Assembly (NCBI GenBank): GCA_000018565.1 | Contig: CP000875.1 | Span: forward strand, 759,199-823,198 | DNA from: Herpetosiphon aurantiacus DSM 785 | GTDB taxonomy: Bacteria > Chloroflexota > Chloroflexia > Chloroflexales > Herpetosiphonaceae | Direction: 5' to 3' | Length of the DNA: 64,000 nucleotides | Part shown: positions 35,525 to 44,934 of the stretch, piece by piece | How positions within the stretch are numbered: position 1 is the stretch's first letter | How the letters are laid out: every line of letters begins with the position of its first letter | Notes under the pieces: model-generated | The model's database searches: none | What the model saw: only the letters and a program-made list of their open reading frames with translations | What the model was told of the DNA's origin: nothing | Translations under genes and position numbers: made by a program

Positions 35525-35584
35525 TTGTTCATTCAGCGCAAGCATCTGGGCCTCGGCTGAGATGGTTGTGAGGCAGCGATCCAG

Positions 35585-37324
35585 ATGAATTTGCTTGTGC
35601 CATTGGGTTTAATTGGCTTAATCGCCTTGCCGATCATCGTGGTGTTGCATATGGTGCGCCAGCGCCGCCAACGGCTGAGGATTCCGACGATTCGGCTGTG
35701 GGCGGCATTAACGCCACCACCTGAGCGCCAACAACGCAAATTGCCCCTAACCTTGCTGTTGGCTTTGCATTTGCTGGTTGCTGCTTGTTTAGCCTTGAGT
35801 TTAGCCCAACCAGCTTGGATTTTTGGAGCCGCTGCACCACGCCACCTCGTAATTATTCTTGATACCACCTCTAGTATGGCGGCCAATCGCTCATTTACTC
35901 AAGCTCAACAACAAACCGAGGATTTGATTAACGATTTGGGGCGTGATGATAGCCTGGCGCTGGTTGAGCTGAATCACGAAGCGCGTTTGCTTGGCTATGG
36001 CGGCTATGCTGAACGCCAACAATTGCGCCAAATTGTGGCCGAGCTGGCTCCCGCTGGTAATAATGCCAACTTGGCTCAATCGCTGAGCATTGCCAATGCC
36101 ACCCTCGCCAACGATCGCCAAAACCAACTGATTGTACTAAGCGATGGCGCATTGCCCGCCAACAGCACGCCGTTATCGGTTGCCGCCGAATTAGAATGGC
36201 GGATGTTGGGCGAAAGCACCGCCAACAGTGGCATTGTCAATTTTGCGAGCCGCCGTTTGCCCAACCAGCGCAACGCCCTGTATGCCCGTGTGACCAATTT
36301 TAGCGATCTGCCTGCGGCCCGAACCTTGACTCTTTTGGTTGATGGTGAAATTGAATCGGAGCAAAATTTGGTCATTCAGCCTGGTGGCAGCGAGGAGCGC
36401 ACGTGGGAAGTAGCCAATGGCGAGTTGGCTGAATTACAACTTAGCCCTAACGATGGTTATGCGCTTGATGATCGGGCGGTGCTTGCGCTCAGTCGCTCTG
36501 GCTCATTGCGAGTTCATTTGGCCACATTAACTCCCTCGCCACTTGAACGAATGCTGCGCAGTTTGCCCAATATTGAGCTAAGCGTTGGCCCAAGCGTCAG
36601 CAATCAACGGGTGGATTTGACTGTGTTGAATGGAGTTTTACCGCAGCAATTGCCAACCAGCGCCTTGTTGATTGTCAATCCGCCGAGCGACCCACGCTTG
36701 CCAACCCAAGATAGTGTGCTAGGTGAGCAGGCTAGCAGCGCGGTCTTGGATGCCGATTTTGCTGGCATCGACCTTTCAAGTGTGCAATGGGGTGGTCGTC
36801 GCCCGATCAAGCGTGAAGATATTCCCGCAGGCTTGAGCAGTGTGATCGAAACTGATACGCAAGCGCCCTTGGTGCTGCGTGGCACATGGCAAGAGCGAGC
36901 AACCATCGTTTGGCTGTTTAATTTAGATAATGCGAACCTTAGCGCAAAATTGGCATTTCCTTTGTTGACAGCGGCCAGCATCGCCAACTTAACGGGTGGA
37001 TCATTGCCTGAGCAACTGGCGGCGGGCAGTTTTGCCCCCAATACGCCGCTAACCCGCCCTGATAGCGAGGCCCAAGCGCTTGATCAGCGCCTGAATCAAG
37101 CAGGTTTGTATCGGGTCGTTGGGAGTAATCGTGGCGGGATTGCGGTCAACTTTGGCGATCCACAGGAGTCAAATCTGCAACAACAAACCCAGCCAACGAT
37201 TAGCCAAAGCCCGCAACCTGAGGGTGATCGCTTGCCGCCCCAAGGTACGCCATTATGGCCGATGCTGGTTGGTTTGGCCTTGGTCGGATTGATTTTTGAA
37301 TGGTGGTATAGCTTTCGATCGTAG
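35585..37324 (+). CDS. BatA-like membrane protein with VWA domain
   Basis: 579 residues. Two membrane helices (about 4-22 and 55-75) with the BatA N-terminal pattern (LRIPTIRLW), then a von Willebrand A domain starting HLVIILDTTSSM near 89 and LIVLSDGALP near 182. The MIDAS first motif is DTTSS in place of DxSxS. Residues 200-430 are beta-rich and unlike known domains to me. The last membrane segment (about 555-573) gives a C-terminal anchor. BatA proteins are often linked to MoxR ATPases, but none lies near. Confidence 0.75.
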   Translation: MNLLVPLGLIGLIALPIIVVLHMVRQRRQRLRIPTIRLWAALTPPPERQQRKLPLTLLLALHLLVAACLALSLAQPAWIFGAAAPRHLVIILDTTSSMAANRSFTQAQQQTEDLINDLGRDDSLALVELNHEARLLGYGGYAERQQLRQIVAELAPAGNNANLAQSLSIANATLANDRQNQLIVLSDGALPANSTPLSVAAELEWRMLGESTANSGIVNFASRRLPNQRNALYARVTNFSDLPAARTLTLLVDGEIESEQNLVIQPGGSEERTWEVANGELAELQLSPNDGYALDDRAVLALSRSGSLRVHLATLTPSPLERMLRSLPNIELSVGPSVSNQRVDLTVLNGVLPQQLPTSALLIVNPPSDPRLPTQDSVLGEQASSAVLDADFAGIDLSSVQWGGRRPIKREDIPAGLSSVIETDTQAPLVLRGTWQERATIVWLFNLDNANLSAKLAFPLLTAASIANLTGGSLPEQLAAGSFAPNTPLTRPDSEAQALDQRLNQAGLYRVVGSNRGGIAVNFGDPQESNLQQQTQPTISQSPQPEGDRLPPQGTPLWPMLVGLALVGLIFEWWYSFRS

Positions 37325-37347
37325 TATTTGCTTGAAGGAGTAGCCCA

Positions 37348-38106
37348 ATGACCGATAATCGTCAGCGCTTCAGCAATCGGGTAGCTGATTATGTGCAATT
37401 TCGCCCAAATTACCCTAGCGAAATATTCGTGCCCTTGCAACAACACCATGGCTTTGGCCAAAACTCAGTTGTGGCCGATGTTGGGGCAGGCACAGGGATT
37501 TGGAGCGAGCAACTACTCCAGCATGGGGCAACTGTCTATGCGATTGAACCCAACGCACCGATGCGCGAAGCCAGCTTGCAACTTACCGAGCGTTATCCTA
37601 CATTTCAAGCGGTTGATAGCAGCGCCGAAACCACAGGCTTGGCCGATCAGAGCGTCAATTGGATTACGGCGGCTCAAGCATTTCACTGGTTTGAGCCACA
37701 GGCGACGCGCAGCGAATGGCAACGAATTTTACAACCTGAGGGCTGGGTAGGCTTAATTTGGAACCAACGTTCGCTTGATGGCACAGCATTTTTGCAGCAA
37801 TACGAAGCGCTATTACACCAATTTGGCAGCGATTACGCCAGCGTCAAACATACCAACATCGAACCACAACGCATCGCCGATTTCTTTGGCAACCAACCAG
37901 CATGCTACACCGCCCAAAACGCCCAATATTTTGATCAAGCTGGTTTGTTGGGTCGGGCCTTTTCCTCGTCGTACACGCCCACGCCTGAGCAACCCACCTA
38001 TCATCCGCTACGCCAAGGGCTGATTGAGGCTTGGCAACAGCATCAGGTTGAAGGCAAAGTAGCCTTTTTATATACAACAACGGTGTATGTCGGGCAGTTT
38101 AGCTAG
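37348..38106 (+). CDS. Class I SAM-dependent methyltransferase
   Basis: 252 residues, 23 bases after the previous gene. Motif I VVADVGAGTGIWSEQLL near 41-57, motif II ATVYAIEPN near 62-70, then AVDSSAETTGLADQSVNWITAAQAFHWF in the post-motif II region. The WITAAQAFHWF stretch is found in small-molecule methyltransferases. The C-terminus (about 190-245) is a short lid. Substrate unknown. Confidence 0.85.
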   Translation: MTDNRQRFSNRVADYVQFRPNYPSEIFVPLQQHHGFGQNSVVADVGAGTGIWSEQLLQHGATVYAIEPNAPMREASLQLTERYPTFQAVDSSAETTGLADQSVNWITAAQAFHWFEPQATRSEWQRILQPEGWVGLIWNQRSLDGTAFLQQYEALLHQFGSDYASVKHTNIEPQRIADFFGNQPACYTAQNAQYFDQAGLLGRAFSSSYTPTPEQPTYHPLRQGLIEAWQQHQVEGKVAFLYTTTVYVGQFS

Positions 38107-38194
38107 ATGTAACGGTTCATACTGCCCTTACCCCCTAGCCCCTTTATTCAAGGTTATGTTTTTAACAATGATTGGGTGGGAGTACCGCCGATTG

Positions 38195-38320
38195 CCATGC
38201 CCTCACCCCCTTAGCCCCCTCTCCCGCAGAGCGAGGAGAGGGGGAACCCATTCAGCATGAACGGTGGAACTCCCCTCGCCCGCCGCAGTGGGAGAGGGGT
38301 TGGGGTGAGGGAATTCACCT
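38195..38320. repeat. Mirrored dispersed palindromes
   Basis: Two GC-rich blocks: CCCTCACCCCCTTAGCCCCC at 38200 with a following GAGGAGAGGGGG, and GGGAGAGGGGTTGGGGTGAG at 38289. Each has CTCCC/GGGAG pairing and together they can fold on each other. Related to the block after the sirtuin gene. They form the boundary between the methyltransferase and csx15. Confidence 0.6.
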
Positions 38321-38326
38321 AATCAG

Positions 38327-38716
38327 TTACAGTTTAGGAATCCGTCGGGTGCGGGCAACTTGACGAATTGCATCTAAATTACAAATCTCGCCTACTTCGA
38401 ATGTTGGTGATGTGGCATTGTGGACGGGGCGCATATTGATGATTGGCATAAAATAGCCAGAACGCCCATGCAACTCAGCGATGATGGCCAAAGCCAGTGG
38501 AGCCAAGCCTGGCGGATTGATAATAATTGGGATGGTTTGCCAATCGGCGGTTTTTAAGCCAACGCTTTCAATCAAATCGTAAGCCACCTCAGCCAAAGGC
38601 CGCATGCGGCTCACTTGGGTATCAACAAAGCGAATTTCGGGTGTTTCATCGACAATCGCTACAATTTGAGCAAACTGTTTATCAGTCAATGGATGCGCAA
38701 AGTTAATCAAAAGCAT
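38327..38716 (-). CDS. csx15: CRISPR-associated protein Csx15
   Basis: 129 residues from the ATG at 38716, where GGAAA sits 6 bases upstream (a frame to 38740 has no site). The N-terminus LLINFAHPLTDKQFAQI and the middle WQTIPIIINPPGLAPLALAIIAEL match my memory of the Csx15 family, a small Rossmann-like accessory of type III CRISPR systems. The function of the family is unclear; a role in binding or breaking cyclic nucleotide signals has been considered for similar accessory proteins. It is the last gene of the cmr operon, 34 bases after the CARF nuclease. Confidence 0.7.
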   Translation of the reverse strand: MLLINFAHPLTDKQFAQIVAIVDETPEIRFVDTQVSRMRPLAEVAYDLIESVGLKTADWQTIPIIINPPGLAPLALAIIAELHGRSGYFMPIINMRPVHNATSPTFEVGEICNLDAIRQVARTRRIPKL

Positions 38717-38750
38717 AGGGTTTCCTTTGTTAAATTCCACTCGAATAGTA

Positions 38751-39605
38751 TCACTTAATAATATTTAATATCTTTAACTCGGACTCTTCATCAATAGTAG
38801 AGCCATTAAAATTAACTGAAAGAATTTGCACATTTGATGCATCTGCAAGGGCTAATTGAGATTTCCCAGGTTGTTCTGTAATAATTAGAATCTTATTTGA
38901 ATAAATACCTAAGTGTAAACCCGTTGTATTAAGTTGTCTTATACCTTCAATTTTTTTACCTTTTTCTCCGAATTTCACTTCAATAATACCAAAATGATTA
39001 CCCTTACGATAAATTACATCTAAATCTATCTGTCCTGAGAAAGAGCGTACAGCTGATAATATTTCAATATTATTCTTTTCCAGAATACCTATAACTGCTT
39101 GTTCAAAAGGTTCTTTTACTTTCTCGATAGACCAATTTTCTAAGCCTAAATGAACATCTAGCCAATCTTCTAGTGCTATACAAGGTGGTATAGAATCTTC
39201 TTTTATGAGATGGAATTCAAAATCTTTCCAAGCATATGTATGCAACTTACTTTTGCCTGCTTCGCTCTCAAGATAAACCACAGGAAAGTTATATTTTCGT
39301 GCTACCTGGGCAGCGGCAAATGACATCGGTTTTGTTCCACCAGTAACATTAAAGTAAATCTCATTACCTGCGCTGAAATTAGAAATACCTTCCTCTATCT
39401 GTCGGGTAATCTTTGAGATATCATAAGAATCCGTACATATAATTTCAGTTTCAATATTTTTAGATCTTAGAAGCGCCGCAGTATTATTAGCTTGTTTGAC
39501 TGTTCCACCAGTATAAATAAGCAATGCTAAATCTGGTTTAAGGTGATAGATAGGAATAAGGTTCGGCAAAGGTTGGGCACCAACTAGCGATAAAAGAATT
39601 TTCAT
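38751..39605 (-). CDS. CARF-domain nuclease, Card1/Can2-like (DUF1887)
   Basis: 284 residues. N-terminal CARF domain (about 1-135) with the ligand loop NVTGGTKPM at 86-94. The C-terminal PD-(D/E)xK nuclease domain (about 155-265) has IDLDV (Asp194, Asp196) and IIEVK (Glu209, Lys211). Proteins of this kind bind cyclic oligoadenylate made by Cas10 and then cut RNA or DNA. It is shorter than Card1, which is about 370 residues. It lies 63 bases after cmr6 and before csx15, so it is the likely effector of this operon. AT-rich codons mark it off from csx15. Confidence 0.8.
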   Translation of the reverse strand: MKILLSLVGAQPLPNLIPIYHLKPDLALLIYTGGTVKQANNTAALLRSKNIETEIICTDSYDISKITRQIEEGISNFSAGNEIYFNVTGGTKPMSFAAAQVARKYNFPVVYLESEAGKSKLHTYAWKDFEFHLIKEDSIPPCIALEDWLDVHLGLENWSIEKVKEPFEQAVIGILEKNNIEILSAVRSFSGQIDLDVIYRKGNHFGIIEVKFGEKGKKIEGIRQLNTTGLHLGIYSNKILIITEQPGKSQLALADASNVQILSVNFNGSTIDEESELKILNIIK

Positions 39606-39668
39606 CGATGACTCCTTGAGTGAAAATAAAAATTAATGAAGAACCTTTTTAACTCATCAAAAGCGCTC

Positions 39669-40610
39669 TTATTTTTTATTCAAACGTTGAAGTAGGGCTT
39701 CGATTTGTTGCTCGTTCTTACACATTTCCCCAAGTTTCATTCGGCCATAACCACTAGATGTTTTTGCGCCAATACCCATATGCGTCAGGCCATTGGCTAG
39801 CAACGTGCGGGCGGCATCACGCCAACCTTCTACTCCACTGAGTGCTACCAAATAGTGGCCAGTTGCGCTGAGAAATGGAATAATCGTTGGGCTATCCCAA
39901 TCGGCTGGCGGCATACTTTGCTCTTGATTCCTGTTGGAAAAAGCTTGCTTTTTGCTCTGCGCTTGACCATCTGTGGAAGAGACTTTTTTCTTGCCTTGAT
40001 AATAGTCACGATGATGCACGGTAATCACATCGGAATATAAAGGGCCATCTGGTTTTGGGGTATCAGGAGGAATATACAAGGCATCGTAAAAGCTGACGCA
40101 ACCACTTAGCTCGGTTGTGCCAAATAATTCGCGATGAAATTTGCCACCCTTAGCCCAATCGTTGATAGGAGCTGCATTGGCTGGGCTTTGGCCAAGGCGT
40201 TGGTGGGCGAAGCTCGATGCCAAACCCTTTAATGCGCTACCTGGGATGTAGGGCATGCCATAGGTGCGTTGCAAGGCAATTGAGTTTTCGAGCACACTTT
40301 CGGCTCCCAGCCCCACGACCATGCGACCCTTGACTTCCGCCTTCAGCAAACAAATATCGGGAATTTCCTTTAATGTGTTCAACCAGCGGGCAAAAAATTG
40401 TTGATACAGTTTAGAGCTATGCATTTGGTGCGCAATTTTGGTAACATCGGCAAAATGCTGGGGTAATGAATTAATTGATTGCTCTGCGTTAGTTAATTGC
40501 TTGGATTGGGTGGGCAAATAGCGATCAAGCCATAAACCTGCATTACAATCACTAGGCCTATCTTTTGTTGAAATATGCTCATATTTAATATCTAAACGAC
40601 TACTTCTCAT
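39669..40610 (-). CDS. cmr6: Type III-B RAMP protein Cmr6
   Basis: 313 residues; overlaps the stop of cmr5 by four bases (ATGA). The RAMP signature VVGLGAESVLENSIALQRTYGMPYIPGSALKG is in about residues 97-128 and the C-terminal glycine-rich loop is GASGYGRMKLG-like (KTSSGYGRMKL near 290). It also has an insert KKKVSSTDGQAQSKKQAF near 205-222, charged and probably disordered. Cmr6 caps the head end of the Cmr complex. Confidence 0.9.
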   Translation of the reverse strand: MRSSRLDIKYEHISTKDRPSDCNAGLWLDRYLPTQSKQLTNAEQSINSLPQHFADVTKIAHQMHSSKLYQQFFARWLNTLKEIPDICLLKAEVKGRMVVGLGAESVLENSIALQRTYGMPYIPGSALKGLASSFAHQRLGQSPANAAPINDWAKGGKFHRELFGTTELSGCVSFYDALYIPPDTPKPDGPLYSDVITVHHRDYYQGKKKVSSTDGQAQSKKQAFSNRNQEQSMPPADWDSPTIIPFLSATGHYLVALSGVEGWRDAARTLLANGLTHMGIGAKTSSGYGRMKLGEMCKNEQQIEALLQRLNKK

Positions 40611-41077
40611 ACTTCAGCTCCCTGCTCGTCATCAAGTTGATCAGTCGGATCAACATCAAGTACACTTTGAGCAAAGCGCTTATACCATAAAAGTGCATCA
40701 AGCACCTGTTGGGTTATGTACATATAATTTGATAGGTGTTGTTGGATACTATATTGAACAAGATCATTTGTATCTATGTTTATTGTTTTTGCAAGATGGC
40801 TTAGGAATAAACTAAATTCATCTTCTTTGCCAGTTTTCTTTTTCTTACTCCGTGAACTAATAAATGCCAATGCTTGAGTTAAACCAGCAGTTCTAATTAA
40901 TATAGGCAATTTATGTGCTATGACCCCGTAGCGTTTGCGATTTTTTTTGTACAACAGTGCGAGTGTATCACCTGATTTAACATCCAGCTTTGGATATTTT
41001 TCTAGAACTTCTTCAATATGAGCATACGCTGAAGCAGCATATTGTTGATCACGAGTTTGAAAGACTGAATTACTCAT
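40607..41077 (-). CDS. cmr5: Type III-B small subunit Cmr5
   Basis: 156 residues, entirely helical, with the pattern TRDQQYAASAYAHIEEV at the start and YGVIAHKLPILIRTAGLTQALAFI near 52-74 typical of Cmr5. A loop SKKKKTGKEDE follows. It starts 10 bases after cmr4. Cmr5 lines the inner face of the complex and helps hold target RNA. Confidence 0.9.
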   Translation of the reverse strand: MSNSVFQTRDQQYAASAYAHIEEVLEKYPKLDVKSGDTLALLYKKNRKRYGVIAHKLPILIRTAGLTQALAFISSRSKKKKTGKEDEFSLFLSHLAKTINIDTNDLVQYSIQQHLSNYMYITQQVLDALLWYKRFAQSVLDVDPTDQLDDEQGAEV

Positions 41078-41087
41078 GCTACTGCTC

Positions 41088-41969
41088 CTATTTCACAATC
41101 ACGCGACAAATTCCGCGCCCGACGGTGGCCTTGCCTCCAAGCTGAATTGGTTTTTGCCACAGGCGTGGTAGCTCAGTCGTAATGCTTTGAATTAAGTCTG
41201 TTTTTGAGGCTGGCGGGGCAATCAACATCAAGCCAGCCAAAATCGATTCGGCTGGCAAAGCTTCTTCATACCAAAGTTGACCATCAGCAACTGTTTTGGT
41301 CTCATCGTTGAGCCGAATGCGGGCGGTTATTTCGGTGGCAGTATTCAAAAGGAAACTAAATACATCATCATTGACGATGCAGAAACGCTCAACAAACATC
41401 GTTTGCCACTCTGGTGAATCGCCAAAAATACGTTTTTTCAGCCAATCAGCCCATTGGGTTACTAGCTCAGCTTGATCCGCTTGAGATTCAAAATCTAAAT
41501 CCTCTAGATAAATATCCTTGCGCTTTGCTGATTTTGGTAAGTTTGATTTAAGTGCTGATCCAGCAACGACAAAACATTGATCCACATCAGGGTTTTCGAT
41601 CCAGCTTGGTGGGGTGTTTTCAGTAAAAAGATTTTTGATTTCGCGGGCAAGGCGATTGAGAATATACGGCGAAGTGACCCATGCGAAGGTGCCATACAAG
41701 CTACGCACTGGCATGCACAACAAGCGCAGATCGGAAAATTGAACAAAACCTGCATTACCAGTGGCGTTATCTGATGCAGTTCCAAAGATTTCATCTTTAC
41801 GAGCGCCAGTGTAGCCATCGCGCAACGGGCCTTTGAGCGATGAGCCAGGCAAATAGGGCAAATTAGTGGCCTTTTCGCGAGCAATCGGCAAATCGATAAC
41901 TCCAGCGCCTTGGCCAGTGCCAGCATGAAGTGGTGAAAGCGCATGCACAAAAACGAGTTTAGTAGTCAT
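41088..41969 (-). CDS. cmr4: Type III-B backbone and target RNase Cmr4
   Basis: 293 residues. The N-terminus LSPLHAGTGQGAGVIDLPIARE carries Asp26, the position of the catalytic Asp in Pyrococcus Cmr4. The RAMP loop LPYLPGSSLKGPLRD and the C-terminal GGKATVGRGICRV are also present. It cuts target RNA at regular 6-base steps. Its ATG overlaps the cmr1 stop (TAATG), with AAGGAG 8 bases upstream. Confidence 0.95.
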   Translation of the reverse strand: MTTKLVFVHALSPLHAGTGQGAGVIDLPIAREKATNLPYLPGSSLKGPLRDGYTGARKDEIFGTASDNATGNAGFVQFSDLRLLCMPVRSLYGTFAWVTSPYILNRLAREIKNLFTENTPPSWIENPDVDQCFVVAGSALKSNLPKSAKRKDIYLEDLDFESQADQAELVTQWADWLKKRIFGDSPEWQTMFVERFCIVNDDVFSFLLNTATEITARIRLNDETKTVADGQLWYEEALPAESILAGLMLIAPPASKTDLIQSITTELPRLWQKPIQLGGKATVGRGICRVIVK

Positions 41970-43465
41970 TATCGTAGCTCCTTCGCAAGATAGGCTAAAA
42001 ATGCTTTAAGAATATCGGTTCCTTGATTCAGTAGTGAACCTGACGCTTTATTAGCTTCAATTTGCTTGATTTGTTGTGCTTCATTAGGTGTCAAGAGATG
42101 TTGAAAATCTTCGGTTTGATCGTTAGGATTGAGCAATGGAGTTCCACCCTTTTTCAGTTGTAATTGATTAGGGACTTGGGTTTTGCTCAAAATAAGTGCA
42201 ATTCCAACATAACTTTCATCAGCACATTGAATAATCTTAATAATCAAAGGGCTAGAAAAGCGCTCAAAACCTTTGGGCACTAGCGTTGTATCATAAGGAT
42301 CTCTAGGAGCATTAGGATTTTTTTTATCTTTACGATTGATAAAATGGAATATTATTGGTAATCCAAAGGCTGCCCGTGGGAATTTGTCAACCTTAATAAT
42401 AGCTTCTTGATGATCATTAGATTGCTCCCCCGTGATTTCTCGAATAAAATCTGGCTCAGGCCAATGATTTCTACCAAATTTTTTGCCATACTGATTTCGT
42501 TGATGGCGAAATTTTTGTAACGTATTTATCATATTATTCCAAATACGTATACCATTTAAGCCTTTTGATGAGCAGAAAAATTTACTCTCGTTAATACTTT
42601 CTACAATATTAGGAATATCATTAATCCAATTAAAACCTCTTTTTGAAATATCTTCTGTATAATTTTTAATGTTTTGTTTTAACCATTGCGCAACTGATTC
42701 TGCATTTTGTGGTTTATTATCACTATCACACTGAGTGATCGAACCAAATCCACGTCGGGTACGACCACCGACTCCACCAAACATTTCCCATGCCCACAGT
42801 GCAGCCTGAATTTCCAGCTTATGATGCTGATAGTAGGTAATTTTTAATCTAAAAATAATCTTATTACGAATAGGATTGATAGGAGTTTTAGGTCCATATT
42901 TTCTTATAGCGTTCATTTCTGGTTTTAATGGAAAAGATGCATATGCAGGCGCAGTACTAGATATAGGCTCTGGGTTATAATTTCCTATAGCATTCTTTTT
43001 CATAACATATGGATATTTTTCTTCTCCATCAGAACTTATCTCAACAGAGATTTGAATAGGAATGATATTTTTTAATTTATTATTTTCTTGATTTTTATCA
43101 TCTACCAGATTGCCAGAATCTTCATCCTCTCTTTCTTTTTCAGAAGAGAATGAAGTATTGGCACTACCCCAAATCTGAGCCTCTTTTGCCCGTAAATCAT
43201 CAATTGAGCGATAGCCGCCGCCGCGAATAGCTCGCCACCAAAAGCGCAATTGACCGCGAATGCCACTGGCGCGAATTGGCGTAATTGGGTCATTCACCCC
43301 AGCCTTAACGCCGCCACCAAATAATGGGGTGATCAACCTATAGCTGCGGGTTTCGGTGATATAGGTGTGTTCGCCAACGGTAAATGCGCTAGGGTTCTTC
43401 CCAGCTTTATAGCTTGGATGCTCGTATGCTATTTTTAGTGGTGAGAATTTAGGTTTACGATTCAT
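41969..43465 (-). CDS. cmr1: Type III-B RAMP protein Cmr1
   Basis: 498 residues from the ATG at 43465, where GGGAG sits 6 bases upstream; the frame to 43498 has no site and overlaps cmr3 more. First RAMP domain YRLITPLFGGGVKAGVNDPITPIRASGIRGQLRFWWRA. It then has a long linker (about 105-160) of charged residues, followed by the second RAMP with GGVGGRTRRGFGSI near 250. The second half is AT-rich and less conserved. Cmr1 sits at the 3' end of the crRNA path and helps in target capture. Confidence 0.9.
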   Translation of the reverse strand: MNRKPKFSPLKIAYEHPSYKAGKNPSAFTVGEHTYITETRSYRLITPLFGGGVKAGVNDPITPIRASGIRGQLRFWWRAIRGGGYRSIDDLRAKEAQIWGSANTSFSSEKEREDEDSGNLVDDKNQENNKLKNIIPIQISVEISSDGEEKYPYVMKKNAIGNYNPEPISSTAPAYASFPLKPEMNAIRKYGPKTPINPIRNKIIFRLKITYYQHHKLEIQAALWAWEMFGGVGGRTRRGFGSITQCDSDNKPQNAESVAQWLKQNIKNYTEDISKRGFNWINDIPNIVESINESKFFCSSKGLNGIRIWNNMINTLQKFRHQRNQYGKKFGRNHWPEPDFIREITGEQSNDHQEAIIKVDKFPRAAFGLPIIFHFINRKDKKNPNAPRDPYDTTLVPKGFERFSSPLIIKIIQCADESYVGIALILSKTQVPNQLQLKKGGTPLLNPNDQTEDFQHLLTPNEAQQIKQIEANKASGSLLNQGTDILKAFLAYLAKELR

Positions 43466-44909
43466 TTGGTACTCCCTTGATTTTAGCCAACTTCCCATCC
43501 CACGCGCCGAGCACTGCTAATCCAAAGCCATCGCGGCGATCTTGCTCAGCATCGCTAATACAATGCATCCAATAGTTGCGAACCCACGCTTCAATTGCAG
43601 CCGAATTTTCCTTTTCAGGGAATGTAAGGAAAAAGACCGTGCCAGCGGGAGCTAGGCGGCGGGTTGGTTTCGGCTTATGAATTGCTAAATCCCAGCCTGA
43701 AATACCTTGAGCACGCTTGATCGCGATTGCTGCAAGCTTTGGCTGGACACCTCGGGGATCTTCGAATAGCCAAGTTGGGCGATAGCCCTTTGCAAACATC
43801 GCTGGGGTGAGCAGAATTACACGGCAGGCGTTGGCTTTTACGATTGCATCGAGAATAGCTTGATCGCATGCTGGCAACTGACGCTCAGTTGGCTCCCAAC
43901 GCGCCAAACGGCGTTCGCCGCCCAAAGGTGCAATGCTTGGCTGTGGAATAGTTAAACCAGTTGTATCGCGGTAATCGGCGTGCACATATAATGCCAAACG
44001 TCGTGCTTCTGCTAATCGTTGATCATTGGCTTGGGTAAAGCTCAAGCCACGGGTTTGAAATAGACGACCATCTTCGGCTTGTTGGCTATCAGGTTTAATT
44101 TCAACATGCGTCCGTTGATCAATTGGCAAGCCTTGAATTCCCAAGTCAGTGCTTTTTTGTACTGCGGCAGTTTGAGTTTGATCAATCAATCCTGCTGGAT
44201 CTTGCAACCATTGCAAAAAACGCTTCCAATACCAAAAGTGCGGTTGCTCTTTGGCGGGCTTACGCGGATCGGGTTCAACTAAACCAACCAAGCCAAGCTC
44301 GTTAAAATCACTGACGAGCTTCGCAGGAGCCTGAATTGGGATTAAACGGCGGAGCCAAGGCACAGACTCGGATGGTTTATCTTCGATTTTTGATTCAGGC
44401 TCAAACAACAGTGCATCGGCGGGTGCAGGGCATAAGAATTCAGCTTCAGCATTGGCTTCATTTGGCTCTAACAACTCAACTAATACTGGCCCATAAATTT
44501 GAATTGGCTGTAATTTATTTCCCTGATGTCGGTTGTCATCGGAGTTACGAGTAAATTGGAGTTTTGAAGCATAGGCGGTTTGGGAGCGAATAACCCCAGC
44601 CAAAACCGATGGTGGTGGAAACGACTGAGTATAGGCGCGTGCTCCAGGTGTATTGTTAAATGGTCGGCCATCGCGCACAATCAACGGGTCACGTGGCTCA
44701 ATCAGCCACGCTTGCTGAGTTGTAATTTCAGCATTGGCTGGTTGATCCGCGCTTGCCTCAGGTTGAATTGAATTGTTGGACACACTTATCAATTCATCTA
44801 CTTGATCATTGATTGGGGCTACTAAATTTTGCGCAATGACTTGGGTATTGCTACTATTTTGCTTTTTGGCTTGTTGCTTTTGCTTAGAACGTTCGCGGCG
44901 TGTATTCAT
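43455..44909 (-). CDS. cmr3: Type III-B Cmr3 with long N-terminal extension
   Basis: 484 residues from the ATG at 44909 (MNTRRERSKQ), 7 bases after GGAGG. The Cmr3 core begins with QQAWLIEPRDPLIVRDGRPF at about residue 66; the first 65 residues are Lys/Gln/Asn-rich and probably disordered, not part of usual Cmr3. Further motifs are PPPSVLAGVIRS near 105 and the C-terminal GTVFFLTF near 445. Cmr3 binds the 5' handle of crRNA next to Cas10. It overlaps cmr1 by 11 bases. Confidence 0.9.
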   Translation of the reverse strand: MNTRRERSKQKQQAKKQNSSNTQVIAQNLVAPINDQVDELISVSNNSIQPEASADQPANAEITTQQAWLIEPRDPLIVRDGRPFNNTPGARAYTQSFPPPSVLAGVIRSQTAYASKLQFTRNSDDNRHQGNKLQPIQIYGPVLVELLEPNEANAEAEFLCPAPADALLFEPESKIEDKPSESVPWLRRLIPIQAPAKLVSDFNELGLVGLVEPDPRKPAKEQPHFWYWKRFLQWLQDPAGLIDQTQTAAVQKSTDLGIQGLPIDQRTHVEIKPDSQQAEDGRLFQTRGLSFTQANDQRLAEARRLALYVHADYRDTTGLTIPQPSIAPLGGERRLARWEPTERQLPACDQAILDAIVKANACRVILLTPAMFAKGYRPTWLFEDPRGVQPKLAAIAIKRAQGISGWDLAIHKPKPTRRLAPAGTVFFLTFPEKENSAAIEAWVRNYWMHCISDAEQDRRDGFGLAVLGAWDGKLAKIKGVPNES

Positions 44910-44934
44910 CACAATCCTCCGAAAACTTGTTGAA

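Noticed and set aside
41504-41950. 148-codon frame inside cmr4
   Set aside because: Cys-rich shadow in another frame of a clear RAMP gene.
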